Of a DNA stretch of 64,000 nt, positions 46,957 to 58,166 are shown piece after piece. The number at the start of each line of letters is the position of its first letter. Position 1 is the first letter of the stretch. A program made the position numbers and the translations under genes. The notes beneath the pieces were generated by a model. That model was not told the DNA's origin. It did not search any database and saw nothing but the letters and a program-made list of their open reading frames with translations. The DNA comes from Naganishia liquefaciens (lineage: Eukaryota > Basidiomycota > Tremellomycetes > Filobasidiales > Filobasidiaceae): the NCBI GenBank assembly GCA_013423385.1, contig BLZA01000009.1:496001-560000 (forward strand), in the 5' to 3' direction.

Positions 46957-47063
46957 TGATCAGAGTGGGATTCGAACCCACGCCCCGGAGGACCAGTGAG
47001 ATGGATTTAAGAACGAATCTCTCGACCTTAAACTGGCGGATTAGACCACTTTCCTATCTGACC
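46957..47063 (-). tRNA. tRNA-Leu(AAG) with a 27-base intron
   Basis: Read on the minus strand from 47063, a full cloverleaf folds. The acceptor 5' GGTCAGA pairs with 3' TCTGATC (one G-T pair), with discriminator A. The D stem is GGA/TCC. Anticodon stem CCAGT/ACTGG encloses a loop that starts TTAAGG, giving anticodon AAG (Leu). The T arm is GTGGG-TTCGAAT-CCCAC. An 11-base variable region (TCCTCCGGGGC) fits a type II tRNA. A 27-base intron sits one base 3' of the anticodon and contains CTTAA, complementary to TTAAG around the anticodon, as expected for the pre-tRNA splicing fold. Confidence 0.92.
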
Positions 47064-47079
47064 TTGGATGACCCCTTTG

Positions 47080-47624
47080 AAAACAAAGGTTATCGGATGA
47101 CGGGACTTACGGCTGCCTGCTCAACAGCGTAACCGTAGTACGGTTCCCCAATGATTTTCAGTCTCGTATACTCCGTATACCCTCGGCCGTCGATGCTCTA
47201 TATTCATTTCTAAAAGCCGCGCGGCTCGAGCTCGGTGACCTGGATCTGAGTGATTTTCTACAGTATATGCCACCAGTCAAGGCGTCCTTCGGTCTTCATG
47301 TCGTTGCACGCTATGTCGGATACCGTAATCTGATAGGCCAGGCAACAAAATCTAGGTCTTACCACGATCTGCGGCGTATGCTCATGCTACTTGAGATAAA
47401 TCAACGCATTCGATTCGTAACGAATGCCATTCTTCGCCAGAATGCGCGTTGAAAGGCTTCGAACGCTCGCATGCGTCACATGCGCTTCTGAGCGTGAGGA
47501 TATTCAGAGCTGCTGGCGAGAAACGACAGCCGGCAGGCTGATCACCTTTGCAACAAGGGGCATCGAGAAGTTCAATAAGTTCGTTGTCGACATCTACCTT
47601 CTGTTTGTAATCAATCTCGGATAA
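47080..47624 (+). pseudogene. Remnant of an unrecognised helical-protein gene
   Basis: One frame is open without an ATG from a stop just before 47080 and reads RILRIPSAVDALYSFLKAAR, LELGDLDLSDFLQYM and YHDLRRMLMLLEINQRIRFV. It ends near 47452. The neighbouring frame then carries VERLRTLACVTCASEREDIQ and RLITFATRGIEKFNKFV to a stop at 47624. The change of frame around 47430-47450 has no clear intron, and the 5' end meets the tRNA gene, so it looks 5'-truncated and frame-shifted. The composition resembles F-box or BTB-associated helical proteins, which is a weak impression. Confidence 0.35.
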
Positions 47625-48245
47625 GGTTTGAAATCAACCGCTGCTCTCAGGCACACGTGGGTCCGCCACATTTATTTCGGGTTACGACTAAATCAATGTC
47701 GACCATCTGCCACGTCCCATTTAGGCTGGAAGGGTTTCGCGTCGCGATATATGTGCATGACGAGCCTCCAGAATTCATACGGCACGAGACATGAGGCGCT
47801 TCCTTATGCGCCTCTCTAGGATCTCAGGAGCTCGTGATCAAAACACTCAATCAGCAAAGTCGGTCGTTCTTTCGGGGCGAGGATCAGCACAGGTTCCCGG
47901 CGACATTCCTGTGTAGCGGACATCGCTCGTACAGACAGTTGAAGTGACATGGATCTCGATATGCTTGCAGATGCTACATACACAAATTTTCGCATCCGAA
48001 TGTTCGAGCGAACAGACGCCTGGTCTTGACATGCAACGAGTCCGATGATGTCGATAGGGCATCTATGTCACGATCAGTGACTCGGCTCGGCCCAGAGCAC
48101 CAGATACATGACGGAGAGCTGAAGAGAACCTCACGCTGATCTCGTTGGTCCGTACCTGCGCCGCTTGCGAGCTGAGCTGGCCGCCACAACGCATTTTTGA
48201 TGCTATCAGCATAGGGGACGGGCAAACAGCCCTCAGAAACAAGTC
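47625..48245. other. Intergenic, downstream of the AA9-like gene
   Basis: About 620 bases. The minus strand may contain one more short 3' exon of the AA9-like gene (KMRCGGQLSSQAAQ near 48200). Otherwise no protein-like frame was seen. Confidence 0.35.
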
Positions 48246-49710
48246 TTCAAGCACAGAGGTAAATACTTACCGCGACAGGGCAGGCGGCTAGTTTGATATC
48301 GTTGCCTTTGTTCTGCTCCAGGCAGTTGGTCTGCAGTCAGGGAATGTGTCAGTAAGCTCTGTTCTAAACGGACCGAGATAACCTACAAAATCACTCCCGC
48401 AATGCGCCACCTGATCGCCTTTTCCGCCAGTTTGAGGGGCCAGACTGCCGGTGTCTTGTGGAGGCGGTGGAATTGCTGTTTCCGCTTGCCCTTGCACCTG
48501 TGGCACAGCAGCCCCCACCTGTGGCACAGCTGCCCCCGTGATCGGCTTGGGGACGAAATCTTTGGCGTTCTTGATAACCGAGTCGGAGCCTCTCCAGATC
48601 TTGACGCCAGGCAGCGCGAACTTTTCGGGGAGGTCTTGATTGATATTAAATGTACTCGCATCGTTGCGCATTTTGGTGTACATATCCGGAATTTTACTAG
48701 AACATGTTAAACACGATCATCGGGCTGGGTACGTGGAACACTCACCCAATTTCGTTGCTCTCGAACTTGGGCATCATTTGAACACTGCTCGCAGCCAATT
48801 TGACTCGCCACGCAGTCGGGTAATATTGAGGTGCAGCAGCGCTATGGAGCGCCAAGAGGGTGCAACTGAGCAAGTATTCGCCACCGGGGAGACTCGTGGG
48901 CAAGGTGAAGCTTCGAGCTATTCCCCAACCCGGCCCGGGAATCACAAGAGGCCACTGCTTGGTACTCGGGTCGTAATTGTCTTCCGAAATTTTGAACCAC
49001 GACAAGTCTTCGGGCGTCTTCCCCTCGCAAGAGCCGTCACAGCTTGCCATCATGTTCCAGCTCCCTCCCATGTGTCCAGTCTGGGCAGCCGGGATGTAGG
49101 TCAATCTTTCCACCAAGATCTACAAGAGTAGATCAGACGTACTGGCCAATTCTCCATCCAGACCTGCATTCCGATGACAGATGTCAATTGACCGATGACT
49201 TCGCCGTTTCTTCATTGTTCAAGACTTACCGTCACGGTATCGCCGCCTTTGGCGGTAGCGGAGATGCTCTTGATATCCCTGCCACGGGTATCGTTCGTGC
49301 CATCCCCTCCAATGGCCAGCGCTGCTGTCAATAATCCCGGAGGCTGATTTGTCGGACCTGATGATTGGTTTAATGTAAGGGGAGTACGGGCCACCTTTGT
49401 GGCAGAAGCACGACTCACCTTGCGAGGGGTTGTGAGCAGGTAATTGAGGGGTACCGATCTCCATAATGTTCCCGATACCCTGGATGTTGAGAAGAGATGG
49501 ACCATTCCTGATACCAGCCTAGATACCCCTGAATAACGTTTGGCAGAATATGAGCGCATTGTCCACAGCGGAGCGTACGGTATAGTGTAGAGAAAGGGCG
49601 CGCACTTTATCGTTAATGTAAAACTGACTGATGTACCCATGAGCATTGACGAACGATGCCGAAAGTGTCGCAGACAAGATGGCTTCGAAAAACGTTTGAA
49701 ATCGCTTCAT
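48246..49710 (-). CDS. AA9-like lytic polysaccharide monooxygenase, secreted
   Basis: Copper enzyme family that oxidatively cleaves polysaccharides. MKRFQTFFEAILSATLSASF followed by VNA is a signal peptide, and cleavage would leave His as residue 1 (HGYISQFYINDK), the first ligand of the histidine brace. Later exons: GIRNGPSLLNIQGIGNIMEI, TNQPPGLLTAALAIGGDGTN, SISATAKGGDTVTV, then QTGHMGGSWNMMASCDGSC (second His, and Cys of the core), EDLSWFKISEDNYD, and GEYLLSCTLLALHSAAAPQY leading to YPTAW, which keeps the QxY copper-site pattern. The C-terminal part is Pro/Gln-rich (GAAVPQVGAAVPQVQGQ). The 3' end is uncertain: after TNCLEQNKGNDIKLAACPVA a GTAAGT donor at about 48270 could lead to another exon. 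Substrate unknown. Confidence 0.8.
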
Positions 49711-50390
49711 AGTCTCTCAGATCCTTGCGATTCAAAGTCCAATGGCAAGAAGAGCTACGTTCAAAACTCGGCGCCGGCGGTACACACTAGCACGGAAAGG
49801 GGAATCTACGCAGGGTCCCCGTATATGTAACTCTGAACTCCGGACACCAAGGCAACTTCCAGATTTCCCCAACTTGGTTACAGCGGGGGTTCCCCCATTG
49901 TCAATCACCCCGTAATTGTAATCCCTTGGTCAACCTTTTTGGGCCAAAACTTCCATTGGGATGTCAGGAGCAAGTGACTAGAAGGACAGAAGCTTCCTTT
50001 GCCAAATGGGGCAATCAGGCGGAAATCATGCTCAAAGGAGGCCATGGGATCTTGCCTACATAAGGATGACAGCGGCAGGCATGCGTTCCATTCGCAGGCC
50101 CAAAGGTGCTCACAGCTATTTCATTCGCGAACCCTGGGAGTGGATTTTCCTTTGATCCATTACTTCGTTAGACTATCATTCGAGCACGAAAGGCGCAGCT
50201 TGTTCTTGTGAACGGCGGTCGTTTGTCGTCGCCATTCGTCTGGGTAAAACCCAGGCTGAAGGGGCCAGCCATGCAATGCCACCTCAACGTGCGGGGCACG
50301 GGTCACCAGGGCTTCTTTCGCCACCCAATGCGCCACTGACGGTTTACCTGACTCTGCGCAGAGGACTTGCGACAGGATATACATTGTGAA
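49711..50390. other. Intergenic between AA9-like gene and MGS1
   Basis: About 680 bases between the start of the AA9-like gene and the MGS1 stop. No convincing frame. Likely the AA9-like promoter. Confidence 0.45.
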
Positions 50391-52821
50391 TCAGCTCGCA
50401 CCTTCACTATCGAGGAAGTTATCGGATGGGACCTTGAAGGCCTGGTCGCCCCTCCCCGGCCACTCCTTCCCTTCATTGCGTAGAAGTTCCCATTCTCGCA
50501 ACTTGCCTTCATTCCACTCTTTTCCTAACCTTGCCGCATACTCTTGTTCCGTTTGCAACAGACTTGCACGTCCGAATGTTGAATGCTCCGCCAATGTCGC
50601 TGGTATGTATTCCTAGATTGAAGAGTGCTTCAGTCCCGGCGTTACCTCAGCACAGTCAAGGCCGGAACTGAAGCTCACGTTGTGGACCGGATGTGCGAAT
50701 CCTGGATTATATGCATAGTCCTTCCCGTAGCCAAGCTTTTTCAGCAAGGGCGTTGGGGCATTCCTCATTCCCAACGGTGGACCCGGCAGCGGCGCTTCAT
50801 TGGCCAGAGCGACGGCCTGCCCCGAGTGCAAGTCAGAATGGGTATCATCCAGGCAACCAGACCTACCTTTTTATACGCTTCGTAGGCCCTGGTCGACTTC
50901 CTCGCTTCGCTCAGATAGGAGACACAATGCTTGAAAGATGCAGGTACATCAGGCTGGCGAAATCGAGATTCCAAGTAGGACTCACTGCGAGATTGATGCG
51001 ACATTCCGGCAGACCAATGACTTGGCAAGCTTGATAACACGACATAGCCTGTCTTCCATCAGCGATCGAGACGGGCTCTGAAGTGGCATTGGACCGACCA
51101 ATGGAAGCCCATGAGGATCCGCCAAGCCAACATCTTCACTGGCAACCACAACAAGCCTGCGGGCAACATACAGCGGATCCTCGCCCCCTTCGAGCATCCT
51201 GCAAGTCGGTGTATCAGTTGGGTAGTACGTCTTATAATATTGCCAACACACCTTGCCAACCAATACAAAGCAGCAGAACCGTCACTTCCTCGTATGGACT
51301 TGTGCATCGCACTGATCAAGTCATAGCGATCTTCTCCTGAGCGGTCATATCCCTTTCGCAACCCTCTCTTGATCGCTTCCATGAGGTCCCGATCGGCAGC
51401 TGATTCGCTCACAGACCCGTCTGATGCGCTTGAGACAGGCTCCACTGAATTTTTGTCGAACTTGTTCTCTCCTTCACGTCTCTTGCACACCGACAACGCC
51501 AGCTCCAGGGAGTTGAGTGCCTGCCGAGCGTCTCCATCCGACACTTCGGCCAAGAATGGTATCAACGTCGACGGAACGCGTGGATTTGGCTCTGAAAGAG
51601 ACGCTAGTGCGTTTTGCATGATTTTCTCCAACTCGAAGGGATTATGTTTAGCCAGGGTAAAGACCCTAGAGCTGCTGTCAGCGATGCATGATACCGCTTG
51701 AGACTTGCAAGCTCACCGACACCGACTTAGAAGAGCGCTATTGACTGCGGTTGCTACTCATCAGACAAGTGTTCAAGCATTGCATTCGAATGGAAACTTG
51801 CCTTTGAAGCTTGGGTTCTCCGTTGTCGCACCGATGAGCGTCACCCAGCCGTTCTCAACGAATGGAAGAAAGAGGTCTTGCTGGGGTTTGGTGAAGCGGT
51901 GAATCTCGTCGATAAACAAGATTGTACGCCTAGATTCTTGCGAAGACCAGAACTGTACTCAGCGGAATGCTCGACCGACTACGTCTCAAATCTCACCTTC
52001 CGGTCAACCGTAGCTGGTTCTTAGCCTGCTCAAAGACTTTCCGCACATCAGCAGCGCCGGAACTGGCAGGCCAAACATGTCAGCTATTATACGCAGCACC
52101 TCGTCTTCGAAAGGTATACCTGGTCGCACTGAGCTCGTTAAAGTCCGCTTCAATTCTCCCAGCTATCAACCTAGCCAAAGTGGTCTTCCCGCTGCCTGGT
52201 GGTCCCCAGAAAATCATACTACCAAGCGACGCAGAAGCTTCGGTGGTCATCTTTGAGCCAGAAGGTTCGCCCTTCTCCGTGGGAGGAACTAAAGAATCGA
52301 GATCTTCCAACATACTGCCCAGCAAGGAGCCTGGCCCTACGATATCACTCTGACCAACGAATTCGGAGAGGGTCGCGGGACGCATACGTTCCGCCAATCT
52401 TCGGAAAGACGAAGGGTTAGAAGCGGAATCGCCGGGAAACATCCTTGTTTGCTCACGGTCGGACGGCCTTCATGGGATCACTGCGCACCCTACTCGGCTC
52501 TGAAGCTTGTCCACCGCTCTTCCACTTGGGTTCCTTGTGCTTCTCTGCTCGAATAGAGTCCCGATTGATGAGCTCGTCTACGGAGCTTCGTTTCCTCTTA
52601 AGGTTTGCGCTCCCCTGGGCCACGGTTGATGCAGTCATCTGCGAGAAAACGGGTGCCAAGTGGGTCTCAGGCGGACTGGGAGACCTCCGTGCTTTAAATG
52701 TCCCTCTCGAAGGCACCGACTTCTTGTCAGGACTGTCCAGTATCTCGATAACATCATCCGACAAGTCTTGATGCGATTCCGAATCCGGTTGCTTGGGGTC
52801 ATCTCCGCTTGATGGCTGCAT
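50391..52821 (-). CDS. MGS1: AAA+ ATPase Mgs1/WRNIP1 (RarA family)
   Basis: Clamp-loader-like ATPase that protects stalled replication forks. Exon 1 starts at ATG 52821 ([20 protein letters not shown]) with a SUMO-binding-like [10 protein letters not shown]. It joins, over a GTGAGC...CCGAAG intron, [20 protein letters not shown]. Walker A is [18 protein letters not shown] and Walker [21 protein letters not shown]; the sensor region is [15 protein letters not shown], then [20 protein letters not shown]. The helical C-terminal domain has [37 protein letters not shown] and [20 protein letters not shown]. It ends with [14 protein letters not shown] and ADQAF-like text at 50391. No cysteine pair for the usual N-terminal UBZ zinc finger is seen in exon 1. 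Confidence 0.92.
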
Positions 52822-53198
52822 ATTATGCTGAGAGCCTTGGAGAGATTGGGAAGCGTTTCCTAAGCTTGACGGTAACGCGCAAAGTATAGATGCTGCGATG
52901 CTCTACGCGTGACACAAAAACGCAAAGTCCAAGTGGGATCGCGTCGGGCTCTCTCCGAGCGTGACGTCAGCAACAACCGAGATATGGCTTGGAATTCCTG
53001 TGGGAACAGGCCAGATCGCATTGCAGCTGGGTTTGTGATATTGACTCCAATCTCTATCGCATCGCGGAGCGGTTTTCAGAATCTTCACTCGAACTCAGAG
53101 GGAACACTTCCTCAGACGCACTTCACGAGGAAACGCTCGCCAACAGCCAACCCCGCATTAGCACCTTCAGAAACTCCTGTTGCGAACCCAGAGACGCA
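52822..53198. other. Divergent upstream region, MGS1 / membrane protein
   Basis: About 380 bases between two divergent starts. The plus-strand frame of the membrane protein is partly open here without a better ATG. Nothing else recognised. Confidence 0.4.
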
Positions 53199-54378
53199 AT
53201 GCCTCCTGTCAAAGGGAGCTACCGTTCTCAGAGAAACCAAACCGTACCAAGCAATGTATCCGAGACGATGAGTGAGATGAGGGATGGTCTGAACGTCTTG
53301 TTCGAGGATAGCGTGAGACGGGTCAGGGGAACGGCGAATACGTGAGTGGAAGCTCTTACCCGTCTTGCCCTGCTTTTCATACATAATACGCTGAGCTCGC
53401 TTACTTTGGCGTGTGTAGGATTGAGAATGACTGCGTGATACCTGTCGTTCAGGCAGCTACAAGATTTGCAACAGCAAACCCTGTCATTTTCGCAAGTCTC
53501 CGTCGTTCGCTATCGTCTACGGGTGCTAATCCCTGCCGCAGACGTTCCTGGCCTTCTTTGGCTTCTTCAGCGCGATTCCATTCCTTATAGCCATGTGGGA
53601 TCACGGAAGTGCTGCAACTGAGGTTATGATGGGACTGATCTCTGTCTCATCGTTCCACAGAGCGATCTCCACCTTCGCTACAACCATCTTGATAGCAGTC
53701 TTGCTAGGTATCTTCGCGTTCTTCACAACCGGTATGCTGTTGATCACCGGTATGTACACAGGAGTGTCCAGCCGAGACCGACACTCAGGTCATTCGCCCT
53801 TCATAGGTGTCATTTTGACGCCAATCCTGGCCTTCACGGCATTCATCTCGTTCCTCGCCACCTCCTTCCTCATCGGCTCATTCCTTGCCACTCGACTGTA
53901 TCTCTGCATCAGCAAACGAGGATTCTCCGACATTCCGGGAGGTATCATGGAATGGATAGGAGAGATGCGCCTCCGTGTACTCCTCGCATTTGGACTCGCA
54001 TCTTCGAATGAGGACGCCTTTTTCGAGACGCCTGAGATCGCGGAGGAAGAAGAGACAGTGATCATTACTCAAATTGCCGTACCTCCTACCGCGGAGTCCG
54101 AGACGGATGTGCGAGACGAAGACAAAAAAACCGAACTCGAAGACCGTGAGTCGTCGGAGCGCGTGAAGCTCGAAATCATCGACTTCGTACCTGTGACTAC
54201 GGCTTTGGACCAAAAAGAAGAGCTCAAGACAGGCCACAAGCATTCCTCCAAGGCCGCGACTCAGAGCCCCCACAAAGCCATCCCCAAAGCGAAACGGGAG
54301 GAAAGTCCAGCGGAAGCGCGGTCCAACCTCGCTCACAAGGACAAGGAGACCACTGTGGCGCAAGAAGCTGGATTGTGA
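53199..54378 (+). CDS. Promethin/LDAF1-like membrane protein
   Basis: Probable ER or lipid-droplet membrane protein. Start ATG 53199 (MPPVKGSYRSQRNQTVPSN), then a short helical lead-in MSEMRDGLNVLFEDSVRRVR. After one or two introns (53341-53543) come VQAATRFATANP and TFLAFFGFFSAIPFLIAMWD, then hydrophobic segments STFATTILIAVLLGIFAFFT, SPFIGVILTPILAFTAFISF and TSFLIGSFLATRLYLCISKR. The hydrophobic hairpins followed by a charged, Glu/Lys-rich tail (ESERVKLEIIDF, KAIPKAKREESPAEA) resemble promethin-type seipin partners. This assignment rests on topology and the FFGFFSAIP-like strand and is inference. The second intron has a weak donor, so exon 2 is tentative. Confidence 0.6.
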
Positions 54379-55206
54379 GATCAGACGGCATAGAGAAACG
54401 TTCCGCGTAGATAGACAATATGTATTTCCATAGATGGTTACATGATCAGAGTCCATATGCCGTTCGAAGCCCCACTCCGTTCCTCATCGTCCATCTTGCC
54501 TCATGTGGATTCCGCTGACAAGAAATTATCAAGGCCTTAAGCACATCTCTTTCCAGACCTCCTAAGCCGACGCGCTTCGATCCATGACAGCCAGACTGTT
54601 TTAGATTTTGAACCCGCCTTTGCTCATTGCGAGCTCGCTCGGGAGGGGGGGGAGGGGGGGAGGGTCCCGCATGGGGGCCACACGGGATAGCGACGCAGGC
54701 ATGAATGTATGGCCCTTCGCTTGTTTCCAGATGGCCCACGATAAAACCCGACCTTGACGGAGCGCAGACTGACAAGTCCATGTCCCAGCGATGCTCCTGG
54801 CGGCGTCTTATGGTACTGACGGTGTTGAACAGGAAACTTCGCAGTCGCCAACCAGCCGGTCGCAGCAGAATGACTGCCGACGCCGAAAACAGCTCAGAAC
54901 GCGCCTATTTCCGTCGTTGACTTTTGTCTTTCACCTGCGGAGGCTATATTGGTTAGTCACGCTCACGCGAGCGGGATGATCAGATTAGAGTGCCGATGTC
55001 GATCGCCGCTTCGGAAATTCCACTTTTGTTTTGTGGTACGCGTCTTGGTACAGGCCGTTGATATACGGCCTTGCAGTCAATCATCCAGACAGCGGCGAGC
55101 GACACTCGATCACAATCTCGCCGAAGTTGGATCGACAACCTTCGGGCAGTAATCTCATCGATTTGCTCTTATCGGCCAAGCATCTTGCACGTCGAATACG
55201 CACAAG
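54379..55206. other. Intergenic with a G-rich tract
   Basis: About 830 bases upstream of the GH79-type gene. It contains a strong G-run cluster at 54641-54664, listed separately, and no protein-like frame. Confidence 0.5.
54641..54664 (+). repeat. G-run cluster, potential G-quadruplex
   Basis: Four runs of three to eight G separated by single A bases on the plus strand. It matches the usual quadruplex pattern. It lies about 260 bp after the promethin-like stop and about 540 bp before the GH79 start. Confidence 0.7.
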
Positions 55207-57677
55207 ATGAGAGCCTCCCGGGCTTCCTCGCGGAGGTTTATGCATAGACTCAACCCTCTCAACGTAGCAATTCTGGCTTTGCTACCCTCCACCGTGAATG
55301 CAGTGACAGTATACAATGTGCAGGCGACATCGGCGGCAGGATATGATGCAACACAGGTAACGGGTCTCGTGAGTTGTGCGATTTGCAAGAAGATTCAATC
55401 GATAACTAAACGTATCTCAGCCAAATTTCGATGACACAGTGCTCACAGCACCTGCTCCACCATCGCCGCCTATCACGCAGATGGCATTGTCTGTACCGGC
55501 TACTGAAGACGCATTGACAGCTCAAGGGTATGAGCTGGGAGTCAAGCAGAGAGGCAATTTTCTGGGATTGAGCATCGAGTTGTCCGTGGCGGATCAGATC
55601 AGTAAGGCTTTCGTGAATTTGGCATGCTGTGATGAAGTCTCATCACGCCTATCAACTATGTTAGTGGGTAAGAACCCGGTCAACCTCAAGGTGCCGTTCC
55701 TCAACTATCTTGGCAACATTCGGAATCGAGCTGGAATGGGTCCTTTGGTCCGAGTCGGTGGCAACTCGCAAGAAGCATCAACGCTTTACCCTGATGGCTT
55801 CGATAACCATATGATCATCGAAAAAGTCAAGGTGGACGGCGTAAGTGAATGGATTGCTGAATCAACGTACACGACATTAACCTCGACGTGCCGCGGTTGC
55901 AGACTGTCACGCCAACAATCAACTATTCGCCCGACATCTTCTACATGATGGCCAACGTGTCCAATATCGTTGACGCACATTGGTTTTTCGGCCTCTCATT
56001 CAATGAGTCTGCTGTAGAGACTATGAGCACGAATGTTCCCCTCGTTGCCCAAACGGCACAGGAAATGCTTGGGTACCACCTACTCGGCTTACAGCTGAGT
56101 AACGAGCCCGATTTGTTAGTGCCGCTTCTGGGTTTTCTGTTCTATACTGACGACTACTTCTTGCACAGATATGTCGATCATAACAAACGTCCGGAAGGCT
56201 GGACGGTTCAAAACTTCACTACGGAATTCGACGAGGTTAAGAATGAGATCTTGAGCGATGCGACGCTTGAAAACAAGCAGTTTCTTATTGGCCCATCCGT
56301 TTGCTGCGACAAGGTGGGCTTCGAATTGGACGATGTGCTGGCGACTGGATGGTTGGACCAGAACAAGGACAACCTGGCATATGTTGCGGTTCAGCAGTAA
56401 GTCTATAAGCCTGAACACACACAGGGGTTCGCTGAACGCCAGGTCACAGCTATCCGGAAGACAACTGCGGTGTCAATGGCAACTACTTGAACGCGCAGGA
56501 CATCTTTTACGAATGGTTGAACCATACCTCGGCAACTAATCTGACCGTTCCCTACTTCGACGGTACTCGTCAAGCGCTGGCCGCTGGCAAGGAAATGATC
56601 ATGTTTGAAACGAATACCGCCAGTTGCGGCGGGTTCGCCGGTCTCAGTGACAGTTTCGGTGCCACCTTGTGGTAAGTGACTCGAGAGTTAGTGCGTAGTT
56701 TTGCTTCATCTGTTTTCCTTAGGATGGCGGACTATGCCTTGCAGATGGCTTACAGGAATTTCACTGCGGCATTGGTCCATGTTGGAGGCCAGAGCACATA
56801 CTATAATGTATTTTCTTACCCAATGTGCGTTTGCTTTGCAACAATGCTGATCAGGCCGTGCCATATTTGTAGCCATTCACCCCTCCGCCAAGCAACATGA
56901 CTTCCACCTGGAAATGGACCACGGGCTCGATTTATTACAGCATGCTTGCCGTGCCTGAGGCTTTGGGGCCGTCCAACGTTTCACAAGTTGTCGATCTCAG
57001 CTCAGACAACATCTATGCGCCTGCTTATGCCATCTACGAGAATGGAGCTCCGGTTCGATTGGCCCTGTTCAATTACGTGAGCGACTCTTCCGGCGCAAGC
57101 GATTACACGGCGACCATTTCACTCGGCGGGGCGGATCTGCCAAGCGGGAACGTTTCAGTCCGGTAAGTCTGGCACAATTCTGGTACAATTCTGTGGACGA
57201 CTCCATTCTAAATCTTCTCCAACATATGCTAGATACCTTCGAGCCTCATCCGTATCCGAGAAATACGCCATTACTTGGGCGAATCAGACTATGGGCGCGT
57301 CATACACTTCCGACGGACGTCTCTACAACGAGCAAGAAACTGTCTCGATTCAATGTGACATGTCAGCCAAAACTTGCGCCATCCCCGTCTACGCGCCATC
57401 GATGGCGCTGGTATTTTTGACGAACGGCGCTATGCAAGAGGCCACTGGAGAAGAACAGGCCACCGCCACCTTCGCAACAAGTGTCGTCAATGTGGGAAGC
57501 GCTACCGTAGATCCGGGAGCTCTCTCCACCGGGAATGGCGCCATGGGAAGTGGCGAAACAGGAGCGACGAGTCAAGGAAGCGCTCAATCAGGTGCTTCCA
57601 CCATCATGACATTGTCCACGTTTTTGGCAACCTTGTTGACGGCAACGACAGCGATCGCTTTGCATGTGTTGAACTAA
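55207..57677 (+). CDS. GH79-type beta-glucuronidase-like protein, GPI-anchored
   Basis: Secreted glycoside hydrolase (family GH79-like) expected to act on glucuronic-acid-bearing glycans. The N-terminus has a signal/anchor (LNPLNVAILALLPSTVNA). Barrel motifs are spread over many exons: FLGLSIELSVADQI, MGPLVRVGGNSQEASTLYP, DAHWFFGLSFNESAVETM, then LGLQLSNEPDL with the acid/base Glu (NEP) and GKEMIMFETNTASCGGFAGL with the presumed nucleophile Glu. QMAYRNFTAALVHVGGQSTY and TWKWTTGSIYYSMLAVPEAL follow, then a beta-rich C-terminal domain. The end is Ser/Gly/Thr-rich and hydrophobic (ASTIMTLSTFLATLLTATTA, IALHVLN), a GPI-attachment signal. Start ATG 55207; about nine introns. The protein probably faces the cell wall. 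Confidence 0.85.
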
Positions 57678-58166
57678 GGTCGCCTCATATGAAGCAAACG
57701 AGTACTGGTTGTATCGGAATATCAGCATCTAAATCATAGATCCACACATCGAGCGATACCCTTATTTGGAGTCCGCATGAGGAGAGGCTGCAGCTTTTCG
57801 GCATGATTGCACGCACTAACTGATGAGCGCGCCTGTCAATTCCGTACTCGAGGTGCCCCTATGAGAGGGTATTTGACTTTGATTGGCGTTGAGGAAGCGT
57901 CTCACCGTCTCCTGAGCGGGGCTGCAGGTCTTGATCGGTACCCCGAGGTCGAGCAGCGTATCGGGTGAGTAGCCAGTACCCAGTCCGAAGATCCGAACTT
58001 TCGATCGGAACGCGCCTGGAACACGAATGTTTCACTTCTTCGGAAAGGAAAATATGTCGAGGGGATGGGATGGCTGAAACGTGTATGTTTGAAGACCCGC
58101 TTCGTCGATACGCAAAGCCGAACGTCGCCCGCTCGAGCATCCATATCAAGCGATACCCATCTCATA
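57678..58166. other. Intergenic, phosphatase upstream region
   Basis: About 490 bases between the GH79-type stop and the phosphatase start. No protein-like frame was accepted. Confidence 0.45.
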
